DNA of 64,000 bases, taken from positions 1,889,530 through 1,953,529 of the forward strand of contig NZ_JAPHEH010000001.1 of assembly GCF_029607905.1 (NCBI RefSeq), given 5' to 3'. Each line of letters begins with the position of its first letter. Position 1 is the stretch's first letter. The stretch is from Thiovibrio frasassiensis. GTDB taxonomy: Bacteria > Desulfobacterota > Desulfobulbia > Desulfobulbales > Desulfurivibrionaceae. Position numbers and translations under genes: made by a program. A model generated the notes under the pieces. It searched no databases. It saw only the letters and a list, made by a program, of their open reading frames with translations, and was not told the DNA's origin. Positions 1 through 8,874 of the stretch are shown here, piece after piece.

Positions 1-551
1 GCAAAAACCGTGATCCGCGGCGGGGCGACCTTGGCATCGTGGAGCAGACGCCAGACGTTGCCGGCCACCTCCACCGCCGACGGGCCACCGCCGATGATGG
101 CGACGCTGATCTGTTTTTGGCCTGCCAGGGCAAGAAGGTGCGCCTGGGCCTCCATCAGCCTTTCGATGGGCTTGACCGAAAAGAGCTCCTTGGCCGTTTC
201 CATCCCAGGCAGGGTCTGCGGCACAGCGCTGCCGGCGTTGCAGGAGAGCACGTCATAGGGTAGAGCCTGACCGTCGGCAAGATGCACGGCCTTGGCCCGG
301 GCATCGATGCGGACCGCCTTGCCGAGCACAAACGTGGCGCCCTGTTTTTCCACCATCTGTTGGGTGTTAAAACGGATCTCTTCCGGCCGGTAGACCTTGG
401 CCAGCATCCCCGGCCCCATCCCGGAATAGTAATGATGGGGTGAAGGTCCGATCACCGTAGCGTCGTAGCCCTTGGCGAGAAAAAGATGCAGGTTGGCCAG
501 GGTCGTCATGTGGGCATGGCCGCCGCCGATCAGGACAAGTTGTTTCTTCAT
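1..551 (-). CDS. FAD/NAD(P)-dependent oxidoreductase (NDH-2 / SelD-associated type), 3' end cut by window edge
   Basis: An open frame runs on the minus strand from ATG at 551 to the window edge without a stop, giving the first about 183 residues. It begins MKKQLVLIGGGHAH, an FAD-binding Rossmann motif, and continues with YYSGMGPGMLAKVY, typical of NDH-2-like pyridine nucleotide-disulfide oxidoreductases. A second dinucleotide motif (AIIGGGPSAVEVAG) near residue 160 would bind NAD(P)H. The GGGHAH start and YSGM.PG motif resemble the family often fused to or adjacent to selenophosphate synthetase SelD. Whether SelD follows cannot be seen. Alternatives are a general NADH:quinone or sulfide:quinone oxidoreductase. 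The enzyme class is well supported; the substrate is unknown. Confidence 0.85.
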   Translation of the reverse strand, partial: MKKQLVLIGGGHAHMTTLANLHLFLAKGYDATVIGPSPHHYYSGMGPGMLAKVYRPEEIRFNTQQMVEKQGATFVLGKAVRIDARAKAVHLADGQALPYDVLSCNAGSAVPQTLPGMETAKELFSVKPIERLMEAQAHLLALAGQKQISVAIIGGGPSAVEVAGNVWRLLHDAKVAPPRITVF

Positions 552-578
552 GAATATTTTTTCTCATTTGTGACACGG

Positions 579-601
579 AAAAACCAGAGGAAAACTCTGG
601 G
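579..601 (-). terminator. Rho-independent terminator after the phnA-like gene
   Basis: Read on the minus strand, a 6-bp stem (CCAGAG / CTCTGG, 595-600 with 584-589) closes a 5-nt loop and is followed directly by TTTTT (583-579). It lies 34 bases past the stop of the phnA-like gene and before the oxidoreductase start at 551, so it probably separates the two transcription units. Confidence 0.6.
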
Positions 602-634
602 ACGCGCCCATATTTTTGTCGAATGCAGAGTTGC

Positions 635-1216
635 TCACCCCGCTTTTTTGACAAATTGGGTCAGAATTATAATCCGCTGCCCGTTCACCCTGGCCTCGAT
701 ATGTTCGGGGTTTTCCGCAATCAGCGAGATTCCGCGCACGAGGGTGCCGCGCTTGGCTGTAAAGTTTGCCCCTTTCACATCCAAATCCTTGATCAGGGTG
801 ACCGAGTCTCCGGCAGTCAGGGTTGCGCCGTTGCTGTCAACATGTTTGGCGCCCGGTTCATGGTTCTTTTCGTCATCTGCAGCCTGTGCCCAGGCCAGGG
901 TTGCTTCATCCAGATAAAGCATGTCGAGCAATCCCTGCGCCCACCCTTCACCGCTCAGCCGATGGAGCATCCGCCAGGCCATCACCTGTACCGGGGGCAC
1001 CTGACTCCACATGCTGTCATTGAGGCAACGCCAGTGATGCACGTCGATCGTCTCCGGAGTTTCAATCTGTCCCCGGCAGGTCGGGCAGAGGAGCACGCAC
1101 TGATCCGCACCGCCATCTGAGCTCGGAGGAACTGCATACACGCTCAAGCCTTCGGATACACTACATAATTCACATTTGGATTCGCTGCGGTCATGCAGGG
1201 TTTTTTCGGTGCTCAT
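635..1216 (-). CDS. PhnA/YjdM-like zinc-ribbon protein
   Basis: A 193-aa protein. The N-terminus has a zinc-ribbon pattern: CELC near residue 16 and CPTC near residue 45, with SVYAVPPSS and DQCVLLCPTCRG between and around them. The C-terminal ~70 residues (from AKHVDSNG, with GDSVTLIKDLDVKGA) match the beta-barrel PhnA domain of the E. coli YjdM/PhnA family. Despite the old name the family is not a proven phosphonoacetate hydrolase, and its role is undefined. It is longer than E. coli YjdM (about 111 aa) because of a middle helical segment, a form common in many proteobacteria. The start has a GAGGAAAAG ribosome site. It appears to be transcribed alone, with a terminator downstream. Confidence 0.85.
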   Translation of the reverse strand: MSTEKTLHDRSESKCELCSVSEGLSVYAVPPSSDGGADQCVLLCPTCRGQIETPETIDVHHWRCLNDSMWSQVPPVQVMAWRMLHRLSGEGWAQGLLDMLYLDEATLAWAQAADDEKNHEPGAKHVDSNGATLTAGDSVTLIKDLDVKGANFTAKRGTLVRGISLIAENPEHIEARVNGQRIIILTQFVKKAG

Positions 1217-1421
1217 TGGGTTGCTTTTCCTCGAAAGGTGGAGAGGGTATAGGGTTTGCCAAGCCTAAAGGGGGCGCGTCTTGTTTTTGTTCGAGATGTC
1301 ACATGTCCCAATGACGGGCGCAACACCATGCTGCAGGATGGTTGGGATGCTGGAAAGTTAATGGACTTCGGCATTTCTTTTTGACACGGACTGCCGGAAA
1401 ACAGAATCTTGCTACATGCGC

Positions 1422-2858
1422 TTAAGCCGCCCTGCTTCCCATCACCACCTTGGTCAGCTCGTCGACCACCGCTTCCAGTTCGTCGGCCTGAGCGGACAGC
1501 TCTTCCGAGGCGGTGGTCGATTCCTCGGAGGAGGCGGCGACCCGTTGGGTGGCGCTGCTCAAGGAATTGGTGGCTTCCTGCATCTGGCGGATCTGTTCGG
1601 CCAGACTGCGGCTGGCCTTGGTGATGGCGGTGTTCTTGTCGCCGATACCGGTGGCTGACTCGATAATCCCCTCAAAGTCGGTGTTCACGCTTTTCAGGGC
1701 GCTGGTGCTCTGGCTGAGGCGCTGCATGGTGCCTTCCAGGAGATGCTGGGTGTCGTTGGCCGCCGTGGCCGTGCGCATGGCCAGGTTTTTGACCTCGGTG
1801 GCCACCACTGCGAAACCGGCGCCGGCTTCGCCGGCCCTGGCCGCTTCCACCGCTGCGTTCAGGGCCAGCAGGTTGGTCTGAAAGGCGATGCTGCCGATGG
1901 TGGTGATGATATGGCCGATCTTGTCGCTGTCCTGTTCGATCAAGCCCATGTTGCGGGTGAGATCCACCAGGGCGCGGAGGGATTGGCCGGATTTCTCGAT
2001 GTTTTCATTCATCAGCTTTTCGCTGCCTGCGGTCAGCTCCGCGGTCTGTCGGCTTCCTTCGGTCATGGAGGCCAGGGAGGCTGCGGTTTCTTCCGCCACC
2101 GCAGCTTGTTCCGAGGCATCCTCAGCCAGGGCGTTGCTGGTAAGGGAGATTTTTTCTGCGGTGGCGGCCACCTGGTGGGAATTGTCGCGGATGGTATCGG
2201 TGATGCGGGAAAGTAGCCGGCTCAAACCGGAAGCGGTAAGGAAGGAGAGCAGCATGCCCACGGCCACCGAAACGACGGTGAGGCCGGCAACGCTGTATTT
2301 GGTGGCCGTGGCGGCGGTGAGCATGGCTTCGTCGGTGGGCACGTTTTTCTTGGCCGTGGTCCGAATTTCTTTCAGCAGCCGTTGCACCTCACTCAGGGCC
2401 GGCAGGGTTTGGGTGAGAAAGATCCCCTTGGCTGGGGTGCGGTCCTCGGGACGAAACTGTTCCTTGATGGCAATGGCGGTCTGATGCAGGTCGTGGTGCG
2501 GTTTTTCAATGCTCAGCAGGAGCGGCGCCAGGGCCGGAAATTGTTTCTCGGCCTGTTTGCGGCCCTCGCCGTAGAGCCAGGTGCCGAAACCGCATTTGTG
2601 GTCATCGGTTTCCGCCTGCAGGGTGGTGACACGGTCATCAACGATCAGGGCGTTGAGCTGGTTGACCCAGTTCAGATGATCCACCTCGCGCTGGGCCAGG
2701 ATCCCGTCCAGTTTGGTGCTGGCAATGACCTCTCCGGCGCCGTTGATGATGCGGTTGACGCCCAGGTAGGTTATCACGCCGGTGATAATAAACAGCGCCA
2801 GAATGCAGCCGAAGCCGATGGTGATTTTTTGGTTGACGCTCAGCTTGTTCCAGCCCAT
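1422..2858 (-). CDS. Methyl-accepting chemotaxis protein with periplasmic CZB zinc-binding domain
   Basis: A 478-aa chemoreceptor. TM1 spans about residues 13-33 and TM2 about 205-225. Between them the periplasmic part carries a chemoreceptor zinc-binding (CZB) signature: DH61LNW, C89-GFGTWLYG, and H121-HDLH125. These give the His/Cys/His/His ligands expected of CZB. HAMP is weak or shortened after TM2. The signalling domain has the conserved hairpin tip ([20 protein letters not shown]) and long heptad stretches. CZB is more often cytoplasmic (TlpD type), so its periplasmic position suggests sensing of external zinc or an oxidant acting through it. It lies 44 bases downstream of the STAS gene in the same direction, so it may belong to the partner-switching operon. 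No CheA/CheW gene is in the window. Confidence 0.93.
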   Translation of the reverse strand: MGWNKLSVNQKITIGFGCILALFIITGVITYLGVNRIINGAGEVIASTKLDGILAQREVDHLNWVNQLNALIVDDRVTTLQAETDDHKCGFGTWLYGEGRKQAEKQFPALAPLLLSIEKPHHDLHQTAIAIKEQFRPEDRTPAKGIFLTQTLPALSEVQRLLKEIRTTAKKNVPTDEAMLTAATATKYSVAGLTVVSVAVGMLLSFLTASGLSRLLSRITDTIRDNSHQVAATAEKISLTSNALAEDASEQAAVAEETAASLASMTEGSRQTAELTAGSEKLMNENIEKSGQSLRALVDLTRNMGLIEQDSDKIGHIITTIGSIAFQTNLLALNAAVEAARAGEAGAGFAVVATEVKNLAMRTATAANDTQHLLEGTMQRLSQSTSALKSVNTDFEGIIESATGIGDKNTAITKASRSLAEQIRQMQEATNSLSSATQRVAASSEESTTASEELSAQADELEAVVDELTKVVMGSRAA

Positions 2859-2902
2859 GCCGTGCTCCTGTTGGGAAGGGGTGTTGTTTCCGTGTCCGGG
2901 GG

Positions 2903-3226
2903 TTATCTTCCGGTACTAATGGAAAAGAGGGTGTCCAGCCGCAGCTCGGTGAAAAGGTCATGGATGGGCTGTGGCACTCTGACCAGGCGGATGACGCCTT
3001 TGTGGGCCGCCATGTTTTTGTAGAACAGAAGCAGCTTGCCGATACCGGAACTGCCTATGTGGCTGACATCGGCTAGATCGATAATAAGTTCCTTGACCTG
3101 GGCGTGCGGGAGGGTGCTGAACTGCTGCTTGAGGGCTGCGGCGCCTTCTTCGTCGATGGTCCCGGACAAGGCGAAGCATACCGTCTCTCCCTGTGTCGTG
3201 GTGTCGCATTTCATGGGCATGGTCAA
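2903..3226 (-). CDS. STAS-domain anti-sigma factor antagonist
   Basis: A 107-aa single STAS domain. The sequence [17 protein letters not shown] holds the usual phosphorylatable Ser (SS in HIGSSGIG) of SpoIIAA/RsbV-like proteins. In this family the unphosphorylated form binds an RsbW-type kinase; the kinase inactivates it and a PP2C-type phosphatase reactivates it. Both partners are encoded just upstream (RsbW-like at 3512-3967, SpoIIE phosphatase at 4005-5147). A GGAGGAAA ribosome site precedes the ATG. A 285-base gap separates it from the kinase gene, so it may have its own promoter. No sigma factor is nearby; the output may be the adjacent chemoreceptor or a distant target. Confidence 0.9.
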   Translation of the reverse strand: MTMPMKCDTTTQGETVCFALSGTIDEEGAAALKQQFSTLPHAQVKELIIDLADVSHIGSSGIGKLLLFYKNMAAHKGVIRLVRVPQPIHDLFTELRLDTLFSISTGR

Positions 3227-3511
3227 TTTCCTCCGTTCCGGCTGCCTGCCTTGGCGACAGGGATGCGGGAGAGATCCAGCAAAGAAAAATAGGGGGGTTG
3301 CAAAAAAAAATGGGGAATGTAGCGCAACAGAACTAATGAACCATAAACTCCACTAGTTGTGAAGGATTATCTTTCTCGTTTCCTTGCTCTCAGGGAGAAA
3401 CGGTGAACAAACCTGATGACCGCATGGAAAAGGAGAATAGTGTAAACACTTTTTCGGATAATTCTTTTGATAGTATCATGAAAATATTATGGGTCTGTCG
3501 GGTGACTTTCC

Positions 3512-3967
3512 TTAGTGACGGGGATTTCTGCCGAAGGAGACAATCAGATGGCGCCCTTGATCCCGCCAGGAGACCTGGTCTGTCAGATATTTGATGATGG
3601 CGATGCCCCGTCCGCAGAGTTTGCCGACATTTTTTTCGGCCCGCGGATCGCAGGGTGCTCGAAAATCGAATCCCCCCCCCTCATCCATCACCTCAAGGAC
3701 AATATCCTCGTTGATGCGCCAGCGGACAGTAACGGTCTTGTTCGGGTCTTTTCGGTTGCCGTGTTGCCAAGCATTGACTACGGCCTCGTGCAAGGCCATG
3801 GTGATGCGGAATTCCGGATTGACGAAGCCCTGTTTTTTGAGAGCGGGTTCCATCGCGGCAAAGACCTCGGCGACAAAACAATCGATAGCTCCGCTGTCCG
3901 CCGTGCGGATTGAATGCTCCCGGGAGAGGAGGGGCGAGGCGGAGGGCGATTCCTGTGGCGGAGTCAT
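3512..3967 (-). CDS. RsbW-like serine kinase / GHKL ATP-binding protein
   Basis: A 151-aa HATPase_c protein. The N-box is EAVVNAWQHGN, the G1 box DEGGGFDFR, and the G2-like box CGRGIAIIKYL, as in anti-sigma factor kinases such as RsbW and SpoIIAB. I chose ATG at 3967 over the GTG at 4030, because the longer form would run into the end of the phosphatase gene and adds only a low-complexity Pro/Ser segment. It sits 37 bases after the phosphatase stop. It should phosphorylate the STAS protein and hold an unidentified partner in the off state. Confidence 0.88.
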   Translation of the reverse strand: MTPPQESPSASPLLSREHSIRTADSGAIDCFVAEVFAAMEPALKKQGFVNPEFRITMALHEAVVNAWQHGNRKDPNKTVTVRWRINEDIVLEVMDEGGGFDFRAPCDPRAEKNVGKLCGRGIAIIKYLTDQVSWRDQGRHLIVSFGRNPRH

Positions 3968-4004
3968 GGCGTTACCTGAAGGAGAGTGTCGCAGGGAAGG
4001 AGGG

Positions 4005-5147
4005 TCATGGCTCGGTGGGAAACCGGACACCCAGCATGGTCAGATCGTCCGGGAGGCGGATTCCGTTTGAAAAGAGCAGTATCTTTTCGGCAAGCTGGAG
4101 CATTTTTTCTTCGCTGTCCGGGAAACCGTGCGCATGCACCAGGTTTGCCAGGCCGTCGCTGCCGAGCATGGTGCCGCGGGAGTCGGCGATTTCGATGGCG
4201 CCGTCGGTGAAAAAGAGCAGGCCGTCGCCGGGGCAAAAGGAGATGCGGCTCGCTTCGTATTCGGTGTCCGGCATCATGCCCAGCGGCAGGCCGGTCGTCT
4301 TGATCTGCCGTATTTCTTTTTCCCGCGCCAGCAAAAGGGGAGGGCTGCCCGCGCCGCAGAGGGCCACGGTCCTTGTCTCCAGATCGATGAGGCCGAACAG
4401 GCAGGTGGCAAAGGACTCTCCGTCCCGGACTAGCTGGCAGAGGTTGCGGTTCAGGGCGGCCATGAATATGGCGGGCTGTTCCAGCAATCCGCGGTTGCTT
4501 TCCCACAGGGAATGCAGGTGCATGGCATACAGGGCCGCCGCCACCCCGTGCCCCATGACATCGGCGATCAGGAAGGCATAGCGGTCCCGGTCAAGCCGTT
4601 CCACCGAGGAGTAATCACCGCCCACGATGTCGTGGGGCGCATAATGGAAGGCCCAGCGCAAGCGCGGATCGTCGTTGGCCGGCATGGTCATGGAAAGGGC
4701 TTGGATTTGCCGAGCCCTTTCCAGGTCGCGCATCCGGTGGGAAAGATCCTGAAAGACCTCCACCCCGCCGATGACCGTGCCCAGCCCGTTGAAGATGGGC
4801 GAAACGCTCACCTGCACCGGCAATCGTCCACCCTCCCTTTTGCGGGCGAACACCAGGGAAGGGGCAATCGAGCCGCTGCCGGTGACCATGGCCCGGTACA
4901 GGGGGCAGGATTCCTTGCCGCACAGCTCCCTTCCTTCCTTGTCCGTGTGGCGGAGGATGTTGTCCTTGCACGATCTGCCCAGCACTTCCGCAGCCCGCCA
5001 GCCGGTGATCTTTTCCGCGGCTTCGTTCCAGTAGACGATCCGTCGCTCCAGGTCCGTGACATAGACGCCGTGGCTGACGCCCGCCAGAATCTGGTCCGCG
5101 GTGTAGGGCATATTCAGTGGTTGCGGATTCATGCTCCGGTCATCCAT
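4005..5147 (-). CDS. PAS-SpoIIE serine phosphatase (PP2C type)
   Basis: A 380-aa soluble protein. Residues 17-125 form a PAS domain; a short coiled linker follows; residues about 165-378 form a SpoIIE/PP2C domain. Metal-binding acids are visible in VGGDYSSVE, LIADVMGHG, FFTDGAIE and LPDDLTMLG. The PAS carries three cysteines (C60, C76, C81) in an LC..(E)SCPL pattern, which could bind a metal or respond to redox. As the third member of a partner-switching set it should dephosphorylate the STAS protein at 2903-3226 when its PAS senses its signal. The gene is 89 bases downstream of dnaE on the same strand. Confidence 0.92.
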   Translation of the reverse strand: MDDRSMNPQPLNMPYTADQILAGVSHGVYVTDLERRIVYWNEAAEKITGWRAAEVLGRSCKDNILRHTDKEGRELCGKESCPLYRAMVTGSGSIAPSLVFARKREGGRLPVQVSVSPIFNGLGTVIGGVEVFQDLSHRMRDLERARQIQALSMTMPANDDPRLRWAFHYAPHDIVGGDYSSVERLDRDRYAFLIADVMGHGVAAALYAMHLHSLWESNRGLLEQPAIFMAALNRNLCQLVRDGESFATCLFGLIDLETRTVALCGAGSPPLLLAREKEIRQIKTTGLPLGMMPDTEYEASRISFCPGDGLLFFTDGAIEIADSRGTMLGSDGLANLVHAHGFPDSEEKMLQLAEKILLFSNGIRLPDDLTMLGVRFPTEP

Positions 5148-5236
5148 GTTTTTTGTCCATCCACAGAAACAAAGATGAAACGATCTCTGGCTGATTCTTT
5201 GTCCGGTTCAACAGGACAATTGCTGGTTCCGTCATC

Positions 5237-8200
5237 TCAACTCGTCCCATTCTGCCGCCAGCGTCCGCCCTTGCCCCCGTTCCGTGGCTGGATCTCCGCC
5301 TTGGTTTTCAGGTACATCACCGCGCTATACCCCAGCAATCCTTCCACCGCAGTATCGAATTCCTTGCAAGGCCTCACGGTAAAATCCGAGGGCGGCTCGA
5401 TATCCACCTCGCCCCGCCCGGCAAAATTGAGGGTCAGGGAAACCGGGCAGGTGCCGTGGAACTCGCGCACCTTGTTTTTCAGGCTTTCCAGCTTCTGCCT
5501 GCTCACCTGATCGGACTTGAGTAGGATGCGGGCTCCGTTGGTGTATTTGCTCCGGGCCTCGGACAGGCTGTCCACCGATTCGGCGATGATCTTGGCCCCC
5601 TGTTCTTCTTGTTTGACCGTGCCCAGGATGATGAGCGGCTCATCGGTGGTGAGGAGATGGCCGCATTTGGCAAAGGCATCGGGGAAAACCACCACCTCGA
5701 CGGCTCCGGCCCTGTCTTCTAAAACGATGAAGGCCATGCGGTCGCCTTTTTTGCTGCGGTGATCCTTGTATTCCCGGACCAAGCCGCCCACCCGCACCGG
5801 CTGGTTGTCGCCCCAGTCGCCAAGATTGGTGAGTTCAGTGTCGGCCACGGCCATGATCTCCTTGTAAAAATTGTCCAGGGGATGGCCGGTGAGATAAAAA
5901 CCCACGGTCTCTTTTTCAAAGGCGAGCCGTTCTTTTTCGCTCCATTCCGCGATGTCGGGCAAATCGATGGTGTTGGCCTTGTTTCCCTCAGCCTGGGGCA
6001 TGGCCGAGAAGAGTGAGATCTGGCCGCTTAACCGGTCCCGTTGGGCGGATTGCGCCTGTTCCATGGCAATATCCAGGATGGCGAAGAGCTGGGAGCGCTT
6101 GGCCCCCAAAGAATCGAAGGCCCCGGCCTTGATCAGGCTTTCAATGACCCGCCGGTTCACCTTGCGCGAATCCACCCGGTCGCAAAAATCCTCCAGCCCG
6201 CCATAGGGTCCGTCCGCGGCCCGCACCTCCATGATGGAGTCCAGGGCTTGCCCGCCCACGTTCTTGACCGCGGCCAGACCGAAGCGGATGCGGTCGTTGA
6301 CCACGGCAAAGTCCTTGTCCGACTCGTTGATGTCCGGGGGGAGTACCTCGATCTCATGGTCGCGGCATTCGATGATGTAGCGCACCACCTTGTCGGTGTT
6401 GCTCACGTCGCAGGAAAGCAGGGCGGCCATGAACTGGGCGGGATAATGCGCTTTCAGCCAGGCGGTCTGGTAGGCGATCAGGGCGTAGGCCGCGCTGTGG
6501 CTCTTGTTGAAGCCGTAGCCGGCGAACTTGGCCATCAGGTCGAAAACATATTCGGCCTTGTCGGCGGGGATGGAGTTCTTCTTGGCCCCAGCCATGAATT
6601 TTTCCTTCTCAGCGGCCATGACCTCTTCTTTTTTCTTGCCCATGGCCCGCCGGAGGTTGTCGGCATCGCCCAGGGAGTAGCCGGCCAGAACGTTGGCGAT
6701 CTTCATGACCTGTTCCTGGTAGACGATGACCCCGTAGGTCTCCTTGAGGATAGGCTCCAGTTGGGGCAGCGGGTAGATGGCCTGCATTCTGCCGTGCTTG
6801 GTGTCGACGAACTGATCCACCATGCCGGATTCCAGCGGCCCCGGGCGGTAGAGGGCCACCAGGGCGATGAGGTCGGAGAAGACCTCGGGTTTCATTTTCA
6901 TCAGCAGCCCGCGCATGCCGGAGCTTTCCAGCTGGAAAACCCCCAAGGCATCGCCCTTGGTCAGCAGGTCGTAGGTCTTGGTGTCGTCCAGGGGGATGCG
7001 GTTGATGTCGGGCTTATGGCCGATATCCGCGGCGATTAGCTTGAGGGCCCGGTCGATAACGGTGAGGGTCTTAAGGCCCAAGAAATCGAACTTGATCAAC
7101 CCGGTCATCTCGGTGTGGATCATGTCGTACTGGGTGAGGACCTCGCCCTTGGGGCCCTTGCAGACCGGCAGGTATTCCACCATGGGCCTGGGCGAGATCA
7201 CGACCCCGGCGGCATGGATGGAGGTGTGGCGGTTGAGCCCCTCCAGGGTCTGGGCGATGTGCAGGAGCTCCTCTACCTGGGGGTCGCGTTTCATCAGCTC
7301 CTGGAGGCGGGGCTCGGCATCGATCGCCTTCTTGATCGTGATCTTGAGCTCTTCCGGGATCAGTTTGGCGATGCGGTCCACATCGCCATAGGCAACGCCA
7401 AGAGCGCGGCCCACGTCGCGGATAACGGCGCGGGCCTTCATGGAGCCGTAGGTGACGATCTGGGCGACATGCGCCTCGCCGCCGTAGCGTTGCTGCACGT
7501 ATTCGATGACCTCGCCGCGGCGCTCCTGGCAGAAATCCACGTCAAAGTCGGGCATGGACTTGCGCTCGATGTTGAGAAACCGCTCGAAGATCAACCCGTA
7601 TGGAATAGGGTCGATGTCTGTGATCCGCATGGAGTAGGCGGCAAGACTGCCGGCGCCGGAGCCGCGGCCCGGGCCTACCGGGATCTCATGGTCCTTGGCC
7701 CAGTTGATAAAATCGGCGACAATGAGAAAATAGCCGGGAAAGCCCATCTTGATGATGACGTCGATCTCGTGGGCCAGCCGCTCCCGGTAGGTTTTTTCAA
7801 TCTCCGGGGTGAGCTGATCGATCTCCCGCATGTCACCAAAACGATCCTCAAGCCCGGCCAGGGCGGCTTTCTCGAACAGGGAGTCAAGGGTTTCGCCCTC
7901 GGGCACCGGGAAGATCGGGAAGTGTGATTCGCCGAAGCTCAGCTCGACATTGCAGCGCTCTGCCAAGCGGACGGTTTCGGCGATGGATTCGGGCGAATGG
8001 GCAAAGGCTTTTTTCATCTCCTCGGGTGATTTGAAGAAGAGTTCGTCGGTGGAAAAGCGGAACCGGTTGGCATCGTGCATGGTTTTGCCGGTCTGGATGC
8101 AGAGTAGCACCTCGTGGGCCTGGGCTTCATTCCGGTTGAGGTAATGGCAGTCGTTGGTGGCGACCAGCGGGATGCCCAGCTCTTTGGAGAGCGCCTTGAG

Positions 8201-8782
8201 CCCCTGATTGACCACTGCCTGTTCGGGGATATTGTTCTCCTGCATCTCGAGATACAGGCGGTCGCCGAACAGGGCCATGAGCTGGCGCGCCTCTTCCCGG
8301 GCACCCTCCATGTCGCCGGCGGTGATGCGCTGGGGAATGCCGCCGTGCAGGCAGGCGGTGAGGGCGATGAGCCCCTCGGCATGGGCGGCCAATGCTTCCA
8401 GGTCGATACGCGGCTTATAGTGGAACCCTTCCAGCTGGGCCAGGCTGGCCAGCTTGAGCAGGTTCTGGTAGCCGGTGTTGTTCATGGCCAGGAGGACGAG
8501 ATGGAAGGCGGCCTTGCCGGCGCTTTTTGCCGATTTGTCGAAACGGTGGCTGGGAGAGACATAGAACTCGCAGCCGATGATGGGCTTGATCCCTGCCTTT
8601 TTGGCCTGCACGTAAAATTCCAGGGCCCCGAACATGGAGCCGTGATCGGTGATGGCCACGGAGTCCATCCTGTATTCCTTGCACTTGGCCAGCAGGTCGC
8701 CGACTCGGATGGCGCCGTCGAGCAGGCTGTATTGGGTGTGGACATGGAGGTGGACGAAATTGGCTGGCGGGGCTTCCGGCAT
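5237..8782 (-). CDS. dnaE: DNA polymerase III subunit alpha
   Basis: An 1181-aa replicative polymerase, close to the usual 1160-1180 aa. The N-terminal PHP domain starts FVHLHVHTQYSLLDGA. The catalytic aspartates lie in SMPDFDVDFCQ and in LIKFDFLGLKTL. A GPGRGSGAGS loop precedes the palm. The C-terminal third has the HhH region (VNRRVIESLIKAGAFDSLG) and an OB fold (VRVGGLVREYKDHRSKKG). It synthesises DNA as the core of the replisome with the beta clamp. No accA or lpx genes adjoin it, unlike the E. coli arrangement. The start at 8782 gives MPEAPPANFVHLHVHT; nothing argues for another. Confidence 0.98.
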   Translation of the reverse strand: MPEAPPANFVHLHVHTQYSLLDGAIRVGDLLAKCKEYRMDSVAITDHGSMFGALEFYVQAKKAGIKPIIGCEFYVSPSHRFDKSAKSAGKAAFHLVLLAMNNTGYQNLLKLASLAQLEGFHYKPRIDLEALAAHAEGLIALTACLHGGIPQRITAGDMEGAREEARQLMALFGDRLYLEMQENNIPEQAVVNQGLKALSKELGIPLVATNDCHYLNRNEAQAHEVLLCIQTGKTMHDANRFRFSTDELFFKSPEEMKKAFAHSPESIAETVRLAERCNVELSFGESHFPIFPVPEGETLDSLFEKAALAGLEDRFGDMREIDQLTPEIEKTYRERLAHEIDVIIKMGFPGYFLIVADFINWAKDHEIPVGPGRGSGAGSLAAYSMRITDIDPIPYGLIFERFLNIERKSMPDFDVDFCQERRGEVIEYVQQRYGGEAHVAQIVTYGSMKARAVIRDVGRALGVAYGDVDRIAKLIPEELKITIKKAIDAEPRLQELMKRDPQVEELLHIAQTLEGLNRHTSIHAAGVVISPRPMVEYLPVCKGPKGEVLTQYDMIHTEMTGLIKFDFLGLKTLTVIDRALKLIAADIGHKPDINRIPLDDTKTYDLLTKGDALGVFQLESSGMRGLLMKMKPEVFSDLIALVALYRPGPLESGMVDQFVDTKHGRMQAIYPLPQLEPILKETYGVIVYQEQVMKIANVLAGYSLGDADNLRRAMGKKKEEVMAAEKEKFMAGAKKNSIPADKAEYVFDLMAKFAGYGFNKSHSAAYALIAYQTAWLKAHYPAQFMAALLSCDVSNTDKVVRYIIECRDHEIEVLPPDINESDKDFAVVNDRIRFGLAAVKNVGGQALDSIMEVRAADGPYGGLEDFCDRVDSRKVNRRVIESLIKAGAFDSLGAKRSQLFAILDIAMEQAQSAQRDRLSGQISLFSAMPQAEGNKANTIDLPDIAEWSEKERLAFEKETVGFYLTGHPLDNFYKEIMAVADTELTNLGDWGDNQPVRVGGLVREYKDHRSKKGDRMAFIVLEDRAGAVEVVVFPDAFAKCGHLLTTDEPLIILGTVKQEEQGAKIIAESVDSLSEARSKYTNGARILLKSDQVSRQKLESLKNKVREFHGTCPVSLTLNFAGRGEVDIEPPSDFTVRPCKEFDTAVEGLLGYSAVMYLKTKAEIQPRNGGKGGRWRQNGTS

Positions 8783-8874
8783 GGGTTAGTTCCAAATAGT
8801 TTTAAAAGGTTCAGGCAAAGGTGCAAAGAATAACGGCAAGAGGAAGAGCAACGGTTTAATTCACAGTGATCAAA

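Noticed and set aside
2382-3023. 213-codon plus-strand frame over the chemoreceptor
   Set aside because: Antisense frame; the minus-strand MCP has complete motifs.
5199-5219. Inverted repeat TTGTCC/GGACAA after dnaE
   Set aside because: Only 6 bp, 9-base loop and no T tract; not convincing as a terminator.
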